Notes: a model not told the origin generated them from the letters alone. A stretch of 64,000 nucleotides of DNA from Dysgonomonadaceae bacterium zrk40 (GCA_016916535.1 CP070276.1:1798001-1862000); one strand, 5' to 3'; numbered from the stretch's first letter, positions 44,353 through 54,212 are shown. Numbers and translations: made by a program.

Positions 44353-46026
44353 TCAATTCCATTTGCTGAGGCTCTTTTGTTTCTTCACCTCTGTAGCAAC
44401 AGCTGCCGGAAGTTTACTGAAAAAGGTGAATCCGGTTTCCTGTTCCAACTCCTCCACAGAGAGCACGCGCCTGGTGTAATCGATACCGGTAGTGCTGTTC
44501 TCCATCTTGAATGCGATGGTGTTGTATTCGCCTGTCTGCTTGTTCAATCGGCAAAGTGTCTTATAGAGGTATTTAGGAATGGCAGCCTTTCTACCGGCAG
44601 CATCCAGTGCATAGTTGATCGTTTCAGGCGGGGATGGCAGGATAGATCCTGTAACCACATAGAGGGTATCATACCCGGTCTGTTTGCTCCAGTATCGTAC
44701 TTTCTCCTCAAGGTCATTCCAGGTGGTAGCATTCATCTCACCGTTCTGAGCTACCATATTGGTGAAATAAAAGGTTGTCCTGTTCAGGTTCAGACTGGCA
44801 CTTCTGCTGGCGCTGGGCAGCATGTGCCCCCTGCTTACCGTACGTGTCTGCCATCCGGCGGAGAGGTCGGGCTGATATCCCACCGGTATCAGCGGGTCAT
44901 ATTGCCAGTCATCTGTCCGATTGCCCGAACGCATGAAGGAGGGATGAAGGGGATAGGCTACCCATACAGGATAAATATCTTCTATATCATAATGAATGGT
45001 GTAGTTCCTCACCTCACCTGTGGCATTGCTGTTGTTGAGCCAACTGAGATTGCTGATCATGTGGGTCACCTGGTACCTGTCAGAAGGGATGTTTCCGCCG
45101 GCTGGCACTGGTGTCTCCATGAAGATCTGCGCGGCGTCACTATCACCCGAATCGGCAGGGATGACGGGAAGAGGATTGGAGCTACTCACCGGATACAAGG
45201 TATAAGCCTCTTCACTACTCCCTTCAACAAGAGGAGATGAAACTTTCAGGTTGCCCTCACTGAGCTCCACGGCATAGCTGTAGACATAATTTTCCTTCCT
45301 CGTCAGGGGAATGATCCATTTGTACAGTGACGCATCCACCGTGATGGTCAGTTCCACACTACCCCCTGCTGAGGGAAGTAAAAATCCACTGACGATTCTC
45401 TCGCTTCCTGTGCCGGTGATTTCCAGTGGGATGATACCGCTGCTTTCCTCCTGTACTGCCAAGGAGCCATCACTCAGAGAGATAGTTCCTTTTGTGTATC
45501 CCTTTAGATTCGCCTCCAGATTACCGGTGAACAATGCTTGATCCAAAGCGCTGATACGGATGTATATCCGCTGTAGCAGATGTACGAAGATCAACTTATT
45601 CACCATGTTCTTGTTAGCAGATGTGATGCCTGTTAGATTGTTGCTGTATAGAATATCTTGCGGATCAGTGGAAAGGTCGACCGGAAGTGTGTTGCCGCTT
45701 AGACCTGGATTGTACGGGTAGTAGGCTATGATGTTGAACGAATCCTCACCCTTTGGGAAATAGATGGGACTGTTGGAAGAACTGAAATAACCGGTGCCGT
45801 TCGTACTGAATGGTATGTTGCGATGATTGGGGTTCCCCTCAGTGTAAACGCCTATCTGTGCTCCTTGCTGCCACTGCATCATTGCCCCGGATGGTGAAGA
45901 GTTCCCTTCAACGATTGTTGAGGGGAAGGCCAGCTGCGTATCATATTGGTTGACATTACCGGATTCTTTATCACATCTTACCACTAAAAGAAGCAGTAAG
46001 AGTAACAAAAGGGAGGTTTTTTTCAT
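44353..46026 (-). CDS. Fimbrillin-like domain fused to DNA/RNA non-specific endonuclease
   Basis: 557 residues. A signal sequence with a Cys at 18 (VVRCDKE) suggests a lipoprotein, although Arg at -1 is not ideal. Residues 30-270 resemble the Mfa/fimbrillin-like fold of Bacteroidetes surface proteins. Residues 300-520 are a beta-beta-alpha-Me nuclease of the Serratia type: the DRGH motif reads SRGH (398-401), followed by TFYFTNMVAQN (418-428) with the metal-binding Asn and WNDLE (436-440). The Asp-to-Ser change leaves the His general base in place. It could be a surface or secreted nuclease for DNA scavenging. It is a single-gene unit. Confidence 0.8.
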   Translation of the reverse strand: MKKTSLLLLLLLLLVVRCDKESGNVNQYDTQLAFPSTIVEGNSSPSGAMMQWQQGAQIGVYTEGNPNHRNIPFSTNGTGYFSSSNSPIYFPKGEDSFNIIAYYPYNPGLSGNTLPVDLSTDPQDILYSNNLTGITSANKNMVNKLIFVHLLQRIYIRISALDQALFTGNLEANLKGYTKGTISLSDGSLAVQEESSGIIPLEITGTGSERIVSGFLLPSAGGSVELTITVDASLYKWIIPLTRKENYVYSYAVELSEGNLKVSSPLVEGSSEEAYTLYPVSSSNPLPVIPADSGDSDAAQIFMETPVPAGGNIPSDRYQVTHMISNLSWLNNSNATGEVRNYTIHYDIEDIYPVWVAYPLHPSFMRSGNRTDDWQYDPLIPVGYQPDLSAGWQTRTVSRGHMLPSASRSASLNLNRTTFYFTNMVAQNGEMNATTWNDLEEKVRYWSKQTGYDTLYVVTGSILPSPPETINYALDAAGRKAAIPKYLYKTLCRLNKQTGEYNTIAFKMENSTTGIDYTRRVLSVEELEQETGFTFFSKLPAAVATEVKKQKSLSKWN

Positions 46027-46123
46027 ATTTAAGTATTCTGTTGGTTTTTATGTCGTTGAACGATGCAATAAAAATAAAACAAATTGATGGAATAACAATC
46101 TTTTATCGTTTATTCCACAATTA

Positions 46124-46154
46124 AAAAACGTTATGTCGGCAACAGCCGACATAA
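46124..46154 (-). terminator. Terminator after gpmA
   Basis: TTATGTCGGC (46131-46140) pairs perfectly with GCCGACATAA (46145-46154) around AACA; on the minus strand it is followed by CGTTTTTTAA. A second hairpin (CCGGAG at 46171-46176 with CTCCGG at 46184-46189) lies just before it in the transcript. Confidence 0.85.
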
Positions 46155-46214
46155 CGAATATTTAACTCTTCCGGAGTCATTATCTCCGGTAACGACAGTG
46201 AGAGTGGATGTTTT

Positions 46215-46961
46215 TTACTTTGACTTACCCTGGTTTGCCACGGCATCCATCAGCTTTTTAATTTCCTCGGGGTCTCCCAGGAAATAATCTTTCTGAAGGT
46301 TCATCTCATCATCGAACTCGAAGACATAGGGAACGGCGGTAGGAAGGTTGAGACTCACGATCTCCTCGTCGGAGATGTTCTTCAGATGTTTGATAATCCC
46401 TCTCAGGCTGTTGCCGTGGGCCGCTACGATTACTTCGTTGAACTGCTTCATCTCAGGAACAATGGTGTCATTCCAGTAGGGAAGAATACGCTCTACCGTA
46501 TCTTTCAGTGCTTCAGTCAGCGGGAGGTCCTTCTCATCCACACCCCTGTAACGAGGATCCTGAAAGGGTGAACGCTCATCATCCTTTTCCAGTGGCAACG
46601 GCGGCACATCGTAGCTGCGACGCCATACCAGTACCTGTTCATCTCCATACTTGGCAGCTGTCTCAGCTTTGTTGAGTCCCTGCAACATGCCATAATGTTT
46701 TTCGTTCAGGCGCCATGTCTTCTCAACCGGGATCCAGTCGAGATCCATTTCGTCGAGCACCACGTTAAGTGTTTTTACAGCTCTCTTGAGGTAAGAGGTA
46801 TATGCTTTTTCAAAACTGAAGCCCTCTTTTTTAAGGTATTGTCCTGCCTTATGAGCTTCTTCGATACCTTTCTCTGTGAGATCTACATCGGTCCAACCGG
46901 TGAAACGGTTCTCCTTGTTCCAGGCACTTTCGCCATGGCGAATCAAGACTACTTTCTTCAT
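46215..46961 (-). CDS. gpmA: 2,3-bisphosphoglycerate-dependent phosphoglycerate mutase
   Basis: 248 residues from the ATG at 46961 ([14 protein letters not shown]). The phospho-histidine is His9 in [10 protein letters not shown], and the second His lies in AAHGNSLRG near 182. Conserved [14 protein letters not shown] and RRSYDVPPP-like segments are present. It interconverts 3- and 2-phosphoglycerate in glycolysis. The promoter match TAGTTTTG lies at 47007-47014. It stands as a single-gene unit with a strong terminator. Confidence 0.96.
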   Translation of the reverse strand: MKKVVLIRHGESAWNKENRFTGWTDVDLTEKGIEEAHKAGQYLKKEGFSFEKAYTSYLKRAVKTLNVVLDEMDLDWIPVEKTWRLNEKHYGMLQGLNKAETAAKYGDEQVLVWRRSYDVPPLPLEKDDERSPFQDPRYRGVDEKDLPLTEALKDTVERILPYWNDTIVPEMKQFNEVIVAAHGNSLRGIIKHLKNISDEEIVSLNLPTAVPYVFEFDDEMNLQKDYFLGDPEEIKKLMDAVANQGKSK

Positions 46962-47006
46962 ATCTGCTTTTTTATGTGTGAAAAATTTGTTGATCGTTTT
47001 GGTGTA

Positions 47007-47014
47007 CAAAACTA
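47007..47014 (-). promoter_or_regulatory. -7 element for gpmA
   Basis: TAGTTTTG on the minus strand, 46 bases before the ATG at 46961; it supports that start over the longer reading to 47009. Confidence 0.5.
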
Positions 47015-47062
47015 CACAATTTCGTGTTCTTTTTTAGCCTTTATGCTGAAAAAAGAACGTCA

Positions 47063-48442
47063 TCAGGCCGGTAACTGTTCATTTCTTTCTTCTCCCCGTT
47101 CCAACATCCGCAGGTGTCGCAACTGAATCACCAGCAGGTAGAGTGACAGCAGCGCTGCCAGGGTGTCGGAGACCGGGATGGCGATCCAAAGTCCATTGAG
47201 TCCCCAGATACGGGGCAATAGAATGATGCCCGGCACCAAAAAGATGAGTTGACGACTCAGACTCTGGATGATCGATTTGGCTGCAAAGCCGATGCTCTGG
47301 AAGAAGTTGGAGCTGACAATTTGAAAGCCCACCAGCGGCAAGGCCAGCATTGCGATACGCAATCCTGTACTACTGATTTCAAGTAGTTCTTTGTCGGTGG
47401 TGAAGGCGGAAGCCAGCAATTGAGGAAAGAATTGACCCAACAGGAAGCCGACGGTGGTGAAAAGTGTCGCCATCCTGAGGGCATAGAAGAGTGTCTCCCG
47501 CACCCTCCGATAGTTACCTGCACCATAATTGTAACCGATGATCGGCTGTGTGCCCTGGTTGAGCCCCAGCACCACCATCAGGATGAGCATCAGGATGGAG
47601 TTGATGATGCCGTAAGCGCCAACGGCCAGGTCTCCGCCATGGCGTAGAAGGGAGGTGTTCATCAGAAGGGCGACCCCTGATGCAGCAACCTGCATGCTGA
47701 AGGGAGAGAGACCAATGGAAAGGATTGAAAGGATGATTGCCTTGTTGAGGCGTATGTTCCTCCACCTGAGGCGGATCACACTGCTGCGGCGGGTGAAGTG
47801 ATGCATCACGAAGAGCATCCCGATAAACATGGAGATTACAGTTGCCCATGCTACCCCCTTGATACCCAGCTTGAAGATGAACAGGAAGAGTGGGCTCAGA
47901 ATAAGGTTGAGCACCGCGCCAATCAACATGGTCACCATCGCTTTGGTGGGGTAGCCCGATGAACGCATCATAGCGTTGAAGTTGTAGCAGAGGCTGACGA
48001 AGACGTTGCCCAGAAGGACGATTTCCAGGTACTCCCGTGCGTAAGGGTAGGTGAGCTCACTGGCACCGAAGGCCATCAGGATTGGTTCCAGTAAGAGGTA
48101 AAAAAGAGTGATGAACACAGCGTTCAGGATCACCGTCAACAGCAGTGAGTTGCCCAGGATCTGCTCCGCCGTTTGATGGTCTCTCTTGCCCAGGCTAATG
48201 GAGATGCGGGCCGCTGCTCCCGAGCCCACCAACATTCCCAATGAGGAGACAAGTGCCATCACCGGGAAGGTGATGGCCAGCCCCGAGATGGCGATTGCTC
48301 CCTCCACCTGTCCGATGAAGATCCGGTCGACCACGTTGTAGAGTGCGGTGACCACGGTCCCTACGATGCCTGGTAAGGCATAGTCCCAGATCAGTTTGCT
48401 AATTTTCTTGGTGCGGAAAGCAAGTTCCTTTTCTGTATACAA
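47063..48442 (-). CDS. MATE-family multidrug exporter
   Basis: 459 residues with twelve hydrophobic segments in two bundles of six. The typical start KISKLIWDYALPGIVGTVVTALYNVVDRIFIGQ-like region and the repeat of the same pattern at about 235 are visible. The start codon is TTG at 48442; no ATG lies in a suitable place, and the YTEKEL start is common in this family. It should export cationic compounds in exchange for Na+ or H+. It lies 19 bases after the CyuA-type gene, so the two are co-transcribed, perhaps linking amino-acid breakdown to efflux. The substrate is unknown. Confidence 0.9.
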   Translation of the reverse strand: MYTEKELAFRTKKISKLIWDYALPGIVGTVVTALYNVVDRIFIGQVEGAIAISGLAITFPVMALVSSLGMLVGSGAAARISISLGKRDHQTAEQILGNSLLLTVILNAVFITLFYLLLEPILMAFGASELTYPYAREYLEIVLLGNVFVSLCYNFNAMMRSSGYPTKAMVTMLIGAVLNLILSPLFLFIFKLGIKGVAWATVISMFIGMLFVMHHFTRRSSVIRLRWRNIRLNKAIILSILSIGLSPFSMQVAASGVALLMNTSLLRHGGDLAVGAYGIINSILMLILMVVLGLNQGTQPIIGYNYGAGNYRRVRETLFYALRMATLFTTVGFLLGQFFPQLLASAFTTDKELLEISSTGLRIAMLALPLVGFQIVSSNFFQSIGFAAKSIIQSLSRQLIFLVPGIILLPRIWGLNGLWIAIPVSDTLAALLSLYLLVIQLRHLRMLERGEERNEQLPA

Positions 48443-48461
48443 AATAAAAAAATCTAATAAC

Positions 48462-49748
48462 CTATTTTGTTGTCATAATATCCAACACCAGTCTGTCGGT
48501 CTCCTGCATGCCCTGATTGCCTATCAGTGCCAGGTTGCGGATGGTCTGGTCGATATCCTCATCGATGATTCCCTCCAGGGCCGTCACCCCTTCATCTTCC
48601 ATGGCCATCACGGCCGAGAGGGTAGCAGTGGATACGCCACTGGCAATCTTCAGGGCACAGCTCGGCTTGGCACCATCGCAGATCATTCCGGTGATGTTGG
48701 CGATCATGTTCTTGGCGGCATATATGATCTGGGTGTAGCTGCCTCCCATCAGCCAGGTGATGCCACAGGCTGATCCCGTGGAGGCGACCACACAACCGCA
48801 GAGGGCGGAGAGTTTGCCCAGGTGCTGTTTGATATAGATGATCAGCAGGCTGCTGAGTGTCAAAGCACGGATAAGTGACTCTTCGGAGCACCCCTCCTCT
48901 TCCGCAAAGGTCATGACCGGAACAGTTGCTGCGATACCCTGGTTGCCGCTTCCTGAGTTACTCATCACCGGCATCATTGCACCATCCATCCGGACATCAC
49001 AGGCTCCCGCTGTGGCAATCACCATGCGGCTGTGCAGGTTATCGCCGAAGATAGCCCGACCTTTTCTCTGCATCAGGCTCCCTGCAACGTTGTGCCCGTA
49101 CGCTCCTGTCATTGCCTCTTCCCCAACCAGCCTGTTCATCCGGGCACCCTCCAGGATAAAGGAGAGTTCTTCCAGGGGCGATTCGATGGCGTATTCATAG
49201 ATGGTCCGGAAAGTGAGCGTGGGTGTTGAGTCTACTTGACCATCATCCATCACCTCTTCCTTTACCTCCAACAGAGCATTTCCGTTCAGCCCGATGTGCG
49301 TGAAACGGGTGTGGGCCCCGCGGATGATGGCCCGTGAGGTTTGATCACCCGAGCTGCATCGCACCTCGATATAGAGCTTCTCCTCTGTTTCCCGGTAGTG
49401 GTGAATGGCAATACGATTCTCCCGGATAAACTGCTTTCCCAGTTCCACATCCTCGGCAGTGATCCCTTTCAACAATTCTAGTCCATCTTCTTTCCTTCCT
49501 TTTAATGCTCCCAATGCAATTGCGATGGGAAGACCGGTCATCCCGGTGCCGGGAATCCCTACCCCCATGGCGTTCTTGATTACGTTGGCACTCAGATAGG
49601 CATCGATCCGCTCCGCTTTTTGTTGCAGTACACCGCATGCTCCGGCGGTGCAGAGTGCAACGGAGATAGGTTCGGTACAGCCGATGGCAGGCACAATCTC
49701 TTGTTGCATTAGCTTCCGGATGGCTGTTCTCTTTTCTGATGTGAGCAT
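48462..49748 (-). CDS. cyuA: L-cysteine desulfidase / L-serine dehydratase-like protein, CyuA-type
   Basis: 428 residues from the ATG at 49748 (MLTSEKRTAIRKLMQQ). The family (UPF0597, CyuA/YhaM) is related to the alpha chain of iron-sulfur L-serine dehydratase. Cys24 lies in the IGCTEP motif, and further cysteines in LCGCVVASTGSACG are placed to bind a 4Fe-4S cluster. The central NSGSGNQGIAATVPV is conserved. In enteric bacteria CyuA breaks down cysteine to pyruvate, ammonia and sulfide under anaerobic conditions; serine remains a possible substrate. The promoter (49778-49808) fits well, and a MATE exporter gene follows. Confidence 0.85.
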   Translation of the reverse strand: MLTSEKRTAIRKLMQQEIVPAIGCTEPISVALCTAGACGVLQQKAERIDAYLSANVIKNAMGVGIPGTGMTGLPIAIALGALKGRKEDGLELLKGITAEDVELGKQFIRENRIAIHHYRETEEKLYIEVRCSSGDQTSRAIIRGAHTRFTHIGLNGNALLEVKEEVMDDGQVDSTPTLTFRTIYEYAIESPLEELSFILEGARMNRLVGEEAMTGAYGHNVAGSLMQRKGRAIFGDNLHSRMVIATAGACDVRMDGAMMPVMSNSGSGNQGIAATVPVMTFAEEEGCSEESLIRALTLSSLLIIYIKQHLGKLSALCGCVVASTGSACGITWLMGGSYTQIIYAAKNMIANITGMICDGAKPSCALKIASGVSTATLSAVMAMEDEGVTALEGIIDEDIDQTIRNLALIGNQGMQETDRLVLDIMTTK

Positions 49749-49777
49749 AAACAGAATGGGGTAATTTTGAAACGATG

Positions 49778-49808
49778 CAAAAGTAGTCATAATTCTTCAC
49801 AATCTCAA
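49778..49808 (-). promoter_or_regulatory. Promoter of the cyuA-MATE operon
   Basis: Minus-strand TACTTTTG at 49778-49785 and TTG at 49806-49808, spacer 20 bp. Confidence 0.65.
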
Positions 49809-49839
49809 TTTGAGAGAAGTATGCTTTTTCAAAAAAACG

Positions 49840-49871
49840 TTTGCATTTTTCGACAATTGGTTCTACCTTTG
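49840..49871 (+). promoter_or_regulatory. Promoter of the DUF2851 gene
   Basis: TTTG at 49840-49843 and TACCTTTG at 49864-49871, spacer 20 bp. It fixes the start at the ATG at 49891. Confidence 0.65.
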
Positions 49872-49890
49872 GGTGTTAATCCTTTGGGCG

Positions 49891-51180
49891 ATGAACAGTC
49901 AGGAGCAGTTATTGCACTACGTGTGGAAATACCGGTTGTATCCCCGGGAGGCATTGGTGACCACTGATGGCTGCCGGGTTGAAGTGATTGATCCGGGAGA
50001 ACAGAACCCTCATGCCGGTCCTGATTTTTTCAATGCGAAAGTAAGAATCGGAGCGGTGATGTGGGCCGGAAACGTGGAGATACATGATTCATCTGCAGAT
50101 TGGTACTTGCACGGTCATCACCTCGATCCGGTTTACAATTCGGTGGTCCTGCATCTTTCAGGTCGTGTGAACAGGGAGGTGGTGAACCAAAAAGGTGAGA
50201 GTGTTCCTCAAACTCTCCTGCCTCTCACCGAGAAGGTGCGTAAAAACGCTGATTACCTGTTGCACAGTGATCATCCTCTTCCCTGTCGTGATTTCATTGC
50301 CGGAATGGATCAGCGATTGGTCCGCTCTTGGTTGGATGATCTCTCTCTGGAGCGGCTGGAACGCAAATGTGATGAGATATACAATCATCTAAAGCGTTTT
50401 AACCACTCGTGGGATGAGGTCTTTTATGTGATTCTCACCCGTAATTTCGGATTTGGTCTCAACAGTCCCCCGTTTGAGTCGCTGGCTCTATCTCTGCCGT
50501 TGAATTATATCCTGCGGCACAATGATGACCTGCAGATGGTGGAAGCACTGCTGTTCGGTCAGGCAGGTCTCCTGGAGGATCCCGAGGTAAAGGATTCTTA
50601 CTACCGGCGGCTGCAGTCCGATTATCGTTTTCTCAGTAACAAGTACGGGCTACGATGCCTGGATGGCTTTCTGTTCCGTAAGATGAGAATTCGTCCCTAC
50701 TCCTTCCCCCATGTGCGTATTGCCCAGCTGGCCTCTCTTCTGCAGCATGCAGGTCGTCTCTTCTCAACCGTTTTAGAGACGGAGAACCCGGTTCGATTGA
50801 CTGAACTTTTTCGTTATGAACCATCTGAATATTGGTCCACACATTACACCTTCGGAAAGGAGTCACCCAAAACAACCAAATCACTCGGAGCTGCATCACT
50901 TGAGGTCTTACTCATCAATACCGTTGCTCCTATCCTTTTTGCCTATGGCAAACGAACTGATCGAGAGCAGTTTTGCGACAGAGGATTTCAGTTGCTTCAC
51001 TTTTTGAAACCGGAAAGAAATGCAATTGTAGAAACTTTCCGTGAATTAGGAGTCCAACCTGCCAATGCTTCCGACAGTCAAGCACTCATCCAGCTCCGAA
51101 AAGAGTATTGTGACCGAAAAAAGTGCCTCTATTGTCGGATTGGTCATACCCTTCTCACATCTCACGAGACCGACCATTAA
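49891..51180 (+). CDS. DUF2851 family protein
   Basis: 429 residues from the ATG at 49891 (MNSQEQLLHYVW). The N-terminal region has VIDPGEQNPHAGPDFFNAKVRIG-type residues (split here: GEQNPHAGPDFFNA near 41-54) and GNVEIHDSSADWYLHGHHLD, the hallmark of DUF2851. A CxxC-x3-C-like end (KKCLYCRIG) may bind metal. The GPDFFNAK and NVEIH patterns recall endonuclease-like beta strands, but no reaction is known to me. The protein is found across Bacteroidetes. No signal peptide is seen, so it is likely cytoplasmic. Confidence 0.85.
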   Translation: MNSQEQLLHYVWKYRLYPREALVTTDGCRVEVIDPGEQNPHAGPDFFNAKVRIGAVMWAGNVEIHDSSADWYLHGHHLDPVYNSVVLHLSGRVNREVVNQKGESVPQTLLPLTEKVRKNADYLLHSDHPLPCRDFIAGMDQRLVRSWLDDLSLERLERKCDEIYNHLKRFNHSWDEVFYVILTRNFGFGLNSPPFESLALSLPLNYILRHNDDLQMVEALLFGQAGLLEDPEVKDSYYRRLQSDYRFLSNKYGLRCLDGFLFRKMRIRPYSFPHVRIAQLASLLQHAGRLFSTVLETENPVRLTELFRYEPSEYWSTHYTFGKESPKTTKSLGAASLEVLLINTVAPILFAYGKRTDREQFCDRGFQLLHFLKPERNAIVETFRELGVQPANASDSQALIQLRKEYCDRKKCLYCRIGHTLLTSHETDH

Positions 51181-51235
51181 AACTCATTTTTACGATTTTT
51201 CTGAATTCATATGGAATAAAACGGGTAAATGATTG

Positions 51236-51243
51236 TATTTTTG
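51236..51243 (+). promoter_or_regulatory. -7 element for the Ig-like lipoprotein gene
   Basis: TATTTTTG, an exact TAnnTTTG match, 36 bases before the ATG at 51279. Confidence 0.5.
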
Positions 51244-51278
51244 TCCGATAATTGCCAAACTCATACGAACGCGGTACA

Positions 51279-53270
51279 ATGTTGAATAAAATTTTCTCAT
51301 TTCTCTCGTTTCTTTTCCTGACGCTGACAACAGCCGTCATATTATTTTCATGCGCCAACATTGCTGCACCCACGGGGGGGGCTTATGATGTCGATCCGCC
51401 GGTGGTTCAAGGGGCAACACCCGGGTTCAATGAGCTTAACAGCACCCCCGGAAAGATCGAAATTGAGTTTGACGAGAACATCAAAATCAAGACACCTAAC
51501 GAGAAGGTGATCATTACACCTCCACAGCAGAACATGCCGGTGATACGTTCCATCGGTAGAAAAGCAGTGGTGGAGCTAAAAGATGAACTGCTGCCCAATA
51601 CCACCTATACCATCGATTTCACCGATGCCATTGTGGACAACAACGAGGAGAACCCCCTGGAGAACTTTGTTTATTCTTTCTCTACCGGTGATCGGCTCGA
51701 CACATTGTCAATTTCCGGAAAAGTACTCTCAGCAAACGATCTGGAACCGGTTACCGGCATGTATGTCGGCATCCATTCCAACTTCGACGATACCGTCTTC
51801 ACCCGCGTACCCTTCGAACGAATCTCCCGTACCGATTCTCGTGGTCGGTTTGTTGTCCGGGGAATGGCACCGGGTGAATACAAGGTTTTTGCACTTGGTG
51901 ACCTGAACAGGGACTATAAATATGACAATCCTCAGGAAGCAATCGCCTTCCTCGATTCAATCATTGTACCCTCTACTATGCCGGCAGTACGACAGGATAC
52001 CATCTTTTTGGACAGCCTCACAGTCGACACAATCAAAACGGTTCATTATACCCGGTTTCTTCCTGATGACTTGCTGCTTCGTTCTTTTCAGACTGACTTC
52101 CAGCGAAAATATATGCAACAGCACGAACGGCCTGAAGCACACCGACTATTGTTGCAGTTTGCAGCTCCGACGCCGATGCCCTCCCTCACGTTGATGCGTC
52201 CGGAACCAGCCAAAGAGGATTGGTATATCCTTGAAAGGAATATCGGAAACGACTCATTGCTCTTGTGGATAACCGATTCTGTTGTTTTCCGGGAGGATTC
52301 AATCATGATGAAAGTCGATTATCTCCGTACCGACTCTCTCGATCAGGACTATATTGACACCGATACGCTCACTTTTACGGTTCGCGGTGCAGCACGTAGG
52401 CGCGCTGAAGCAGAAGAAAAAGCTTTGCAAGAAGAGAAGGAGAAAGAGGAGGAAGATGATGTTGCAGCAGACACGGTAATCACTTTCCTTGAGATGAAAA
52501 CCAATGTGCAGAATACTTTTGAGCTGTTTAACCCTGTTAGGATTGAGTTTGGTGAGCCTGTGATAGCGTTCGATTCTTCCTATGTGCATCTGCTTCATCA
52601 GCAAGACACACTCTTTTATCCCGTGCCTTTTCGTTTTGAGCGGGATACAATCAATCCCCGCAAGTTCATTCTTCGTCCCTCCTGGATACCGGGAGGGAAA
52701 TACAAACTGGCTGTCGATTCAGCAGCTATTATCAGTCATTACGGTCATTGGAACAACAAACTTGAACAGGCATTCACCGTGAAGGATTTGGATCAGTATG
52801 GCAACCTGGAGATGGTGATCACCGGTTTGCCTGACAGTAGCAGTTCCTTTGTGGAGTTGCTCGATAAGAGTGATAAACCTTTTCGGAAAAGTTTTGTCAA
52901 AGAGAACAGCGCCCGTTTTCAGGATCTCCCACCCGGTGAAATTTTTGCACGGCTGGTAATCGATGAGGATGGTGACGGTTTATGGACCACCGGTAACTAT
53001 GAAGTGCTCCGCCAACCGGAACAGGTTTTCTACTATCCCGGAAAGCTTGTGATCAGAGCTTTCGCAGATCATCTCGAGGACTGGAACATTGAACGGGTTC
53101 CGGTAATTAGTCAAAAACCGTTAGAGATCACAAAGAACAAACCAGAGGAGAAAAAAAGGAGAGATCCCAACCTTGAAAGAGAAAGAGGGCAGCAGCAACA
53201 ACAGCGGAGTTCGCCATTCTCAGGAACAGGGGGTAGTAGTAGCAGGCAGAGTGGTATGCGGCAACTGTAA
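51279..53270 (+). CDS. Ig-like domain lipoprotein
   Basis: 663 residues from the ATG at 51279. The lipoprotein signal ends in LFSCANIAAP (Cys near 25). Residues 30-140 form an SbsA-type Ig-like domain (PPVVQGATPGFNELNS, IEFDENIKI, NTTYTIDFTDAIVDNN), followed by a prealbumin-like domain (about 145-240; ISGKVLS through RGMAPGEYKVFALGD). An acidic coiled stretch lies near 380-400, and a Gln/Ser/Arg-rich low-complexity tail closes the protein. It is probably anchored in the outer membrane; the role is unknown. The DUF3108 gene follows 40 bases later, which implies a functional pair in the envelope. Confidence 0.8.
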   Translation: MLNKIFSFLSFLFLTLTTAVILFSCANIAAPTGGAYDVDPPVVQGATPGFNELNSTPGKIEIEFDENIKIKTPNEKVIITPPQQNMPVIRSIGRKAVVELKDELLPNTTYTIDFTDAIVDNNEENPLENFVYSFSTGDRLDTLSISGKVLSANDLEPVTGMYVGIHSNFDDTVFTRVPFERISRTDSRGRFVVRGMAPGEYKVFALGDLNRDYKYDNPQEAIAFLDSIIVPSTMPAVRQDTIFLDSLTVDTIKTVHYTRFLPDDLLLRSFQTDFQRKYMQQHERPEAHRLLLQFAAPTPMPSLTLMRPEPAKEDWYILERNIGNDSLLLWITDSVVFREDSIMMKVDYLRTDSLDQDYIDTDTLTFTVRGAARRRAEAEEKALQEEKEKEEEDDVAADTVITFLEMKTNVQNTFELFNPVRIEFGEPVIAFDSSYVHLLHQQDTLFYPVPFRFERDTINPRKFILRPSWIPGGKYKLAVDSAAIISHYGHWNNKLEQAFTVKDLDQYGNLEMVITGLPDSSSSFVELLDKSDKPFRKSFVKENSARFQDLPPGEIFARLVIDEDGDGLWTTGNYEVLRQPEQVFYYPGKLVIRAFADHLEDWNIERVPVISQKPLEITKNKPEEKKRRDPNLERERGQQQQQRSSPFSGTGGSSSRQSGMRQL

Positions 53271-53310
53271 ATCCGCTACAAAGCAGAACAATTCAAAACC
53301 AGTTGATACA

Positions 53311-54117
53311 ATGAACAAGAAATCCCATTACAAATTAATATTACTTCTTATCTCCTTTCTCTTTGTCTTCACGGCAACGCACGGTCAGTGCAGGGTGCCA
53401 AACAACGCATTTGCCAGTGGGGAGAAGATTGCTTACGACCTCTATTTCAACTACGGCATCATCAATGCCCGTGCAGGAAAGGGATCACTCTCTGTCACTG
53501 AGGCCAATTACCGTGGGGTCAACGCCTATAAGACGGTGATGACACTCAACACTTCGGGATTGGCAGGCAATATCTACTCCGTGAACGATACCCTTACCTC
53601 CTTCGTCGACAAGGATCTGAGACCCTTACTTTTTACAAAGGAGGCTGCGGAAGGCAAGGATTACTCGGTGGAGCGTCAGGCATTCAGCTATCAGAATAAT
53701 CAGATTACAATTCGCGCCGTAAGAACCTGGAACGGAGAAGAGCGGTTCGATGAAACAGTAACTACAGATCGATGTACCTACGATTACCTATCGGTGCTCT
53801 CTTATGTGCGCAACATCGACTACACCGGCATGAATCCCGGGGACAGTCACTTTATTCAGTTTATCTCAGGGAGACGACCGGTACAGATGTATGTCAATTA
53901 CCTGGGCACATCATCGGTCAAAGCAAACAACGGCAAACGTTATGAAGTGATTAATATCTCTATGACAATACAGGATGATGCTTTCACCAACCAGAAAGAG
54001 GCATTGAACGCTTCCATCACCAACGATGAGAACCGCATACCGATTGTGATAGATACCCACCTCAAGATGGGGATGGTGCGGGCAGTACTCAAAGATGTGT
54101 CAGGTCAAAGGCACTGA
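53311..54117 (+). CDS. DUF3108 exported protein
   Basis: 268 residues from the ATG at 53311, with a signal peptide ending THGQ near residue 29. The mature protein matches DUF3108: FASGEKIAYDLYFNYGIINA and GNIYSVNDTLTSFVD, a largely beta fold of the lipocalin-like type. It is presumably periplasmic. It probably shares a transcript with the Ig-like lipoprotein gene upstream. Function unknown; related proteins have been suggested to bind lipids, unproven here. Confidence 0.82.
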   Translation: MNKKSHYKLILLLISFLFVFTATHGQCRVPNNAFASGEKIAYDLYFNYGIINARAGKGSLSVTEANYRGVNAYKTVMTLNTSGLAGNIYSVNDTLTSFVDKDLRPLLFTKEAAEGKDYSVERQAFSYQNNQITIRAVRTWNGEERFDETVTTDRCTYDYLSVLSYVRNIDYTGMNPGDSHFIQFISGRRPVQMYVNYLGTSSVKANNGKRYEVINISMTIQDDAFTNQKEALNASITNDENRIPIVIDTHLKMGMVRAVLKDVSGQRH

Positions 54118-54212
54118 CTCCCGGAACTGGGTCTGAACCGTTTGGGGTGGCAATTAAAGAAAAAAATCAGCAAATATGGTGCTCACTTATCCATAAATAG
54201 CCGAAAAGAACC

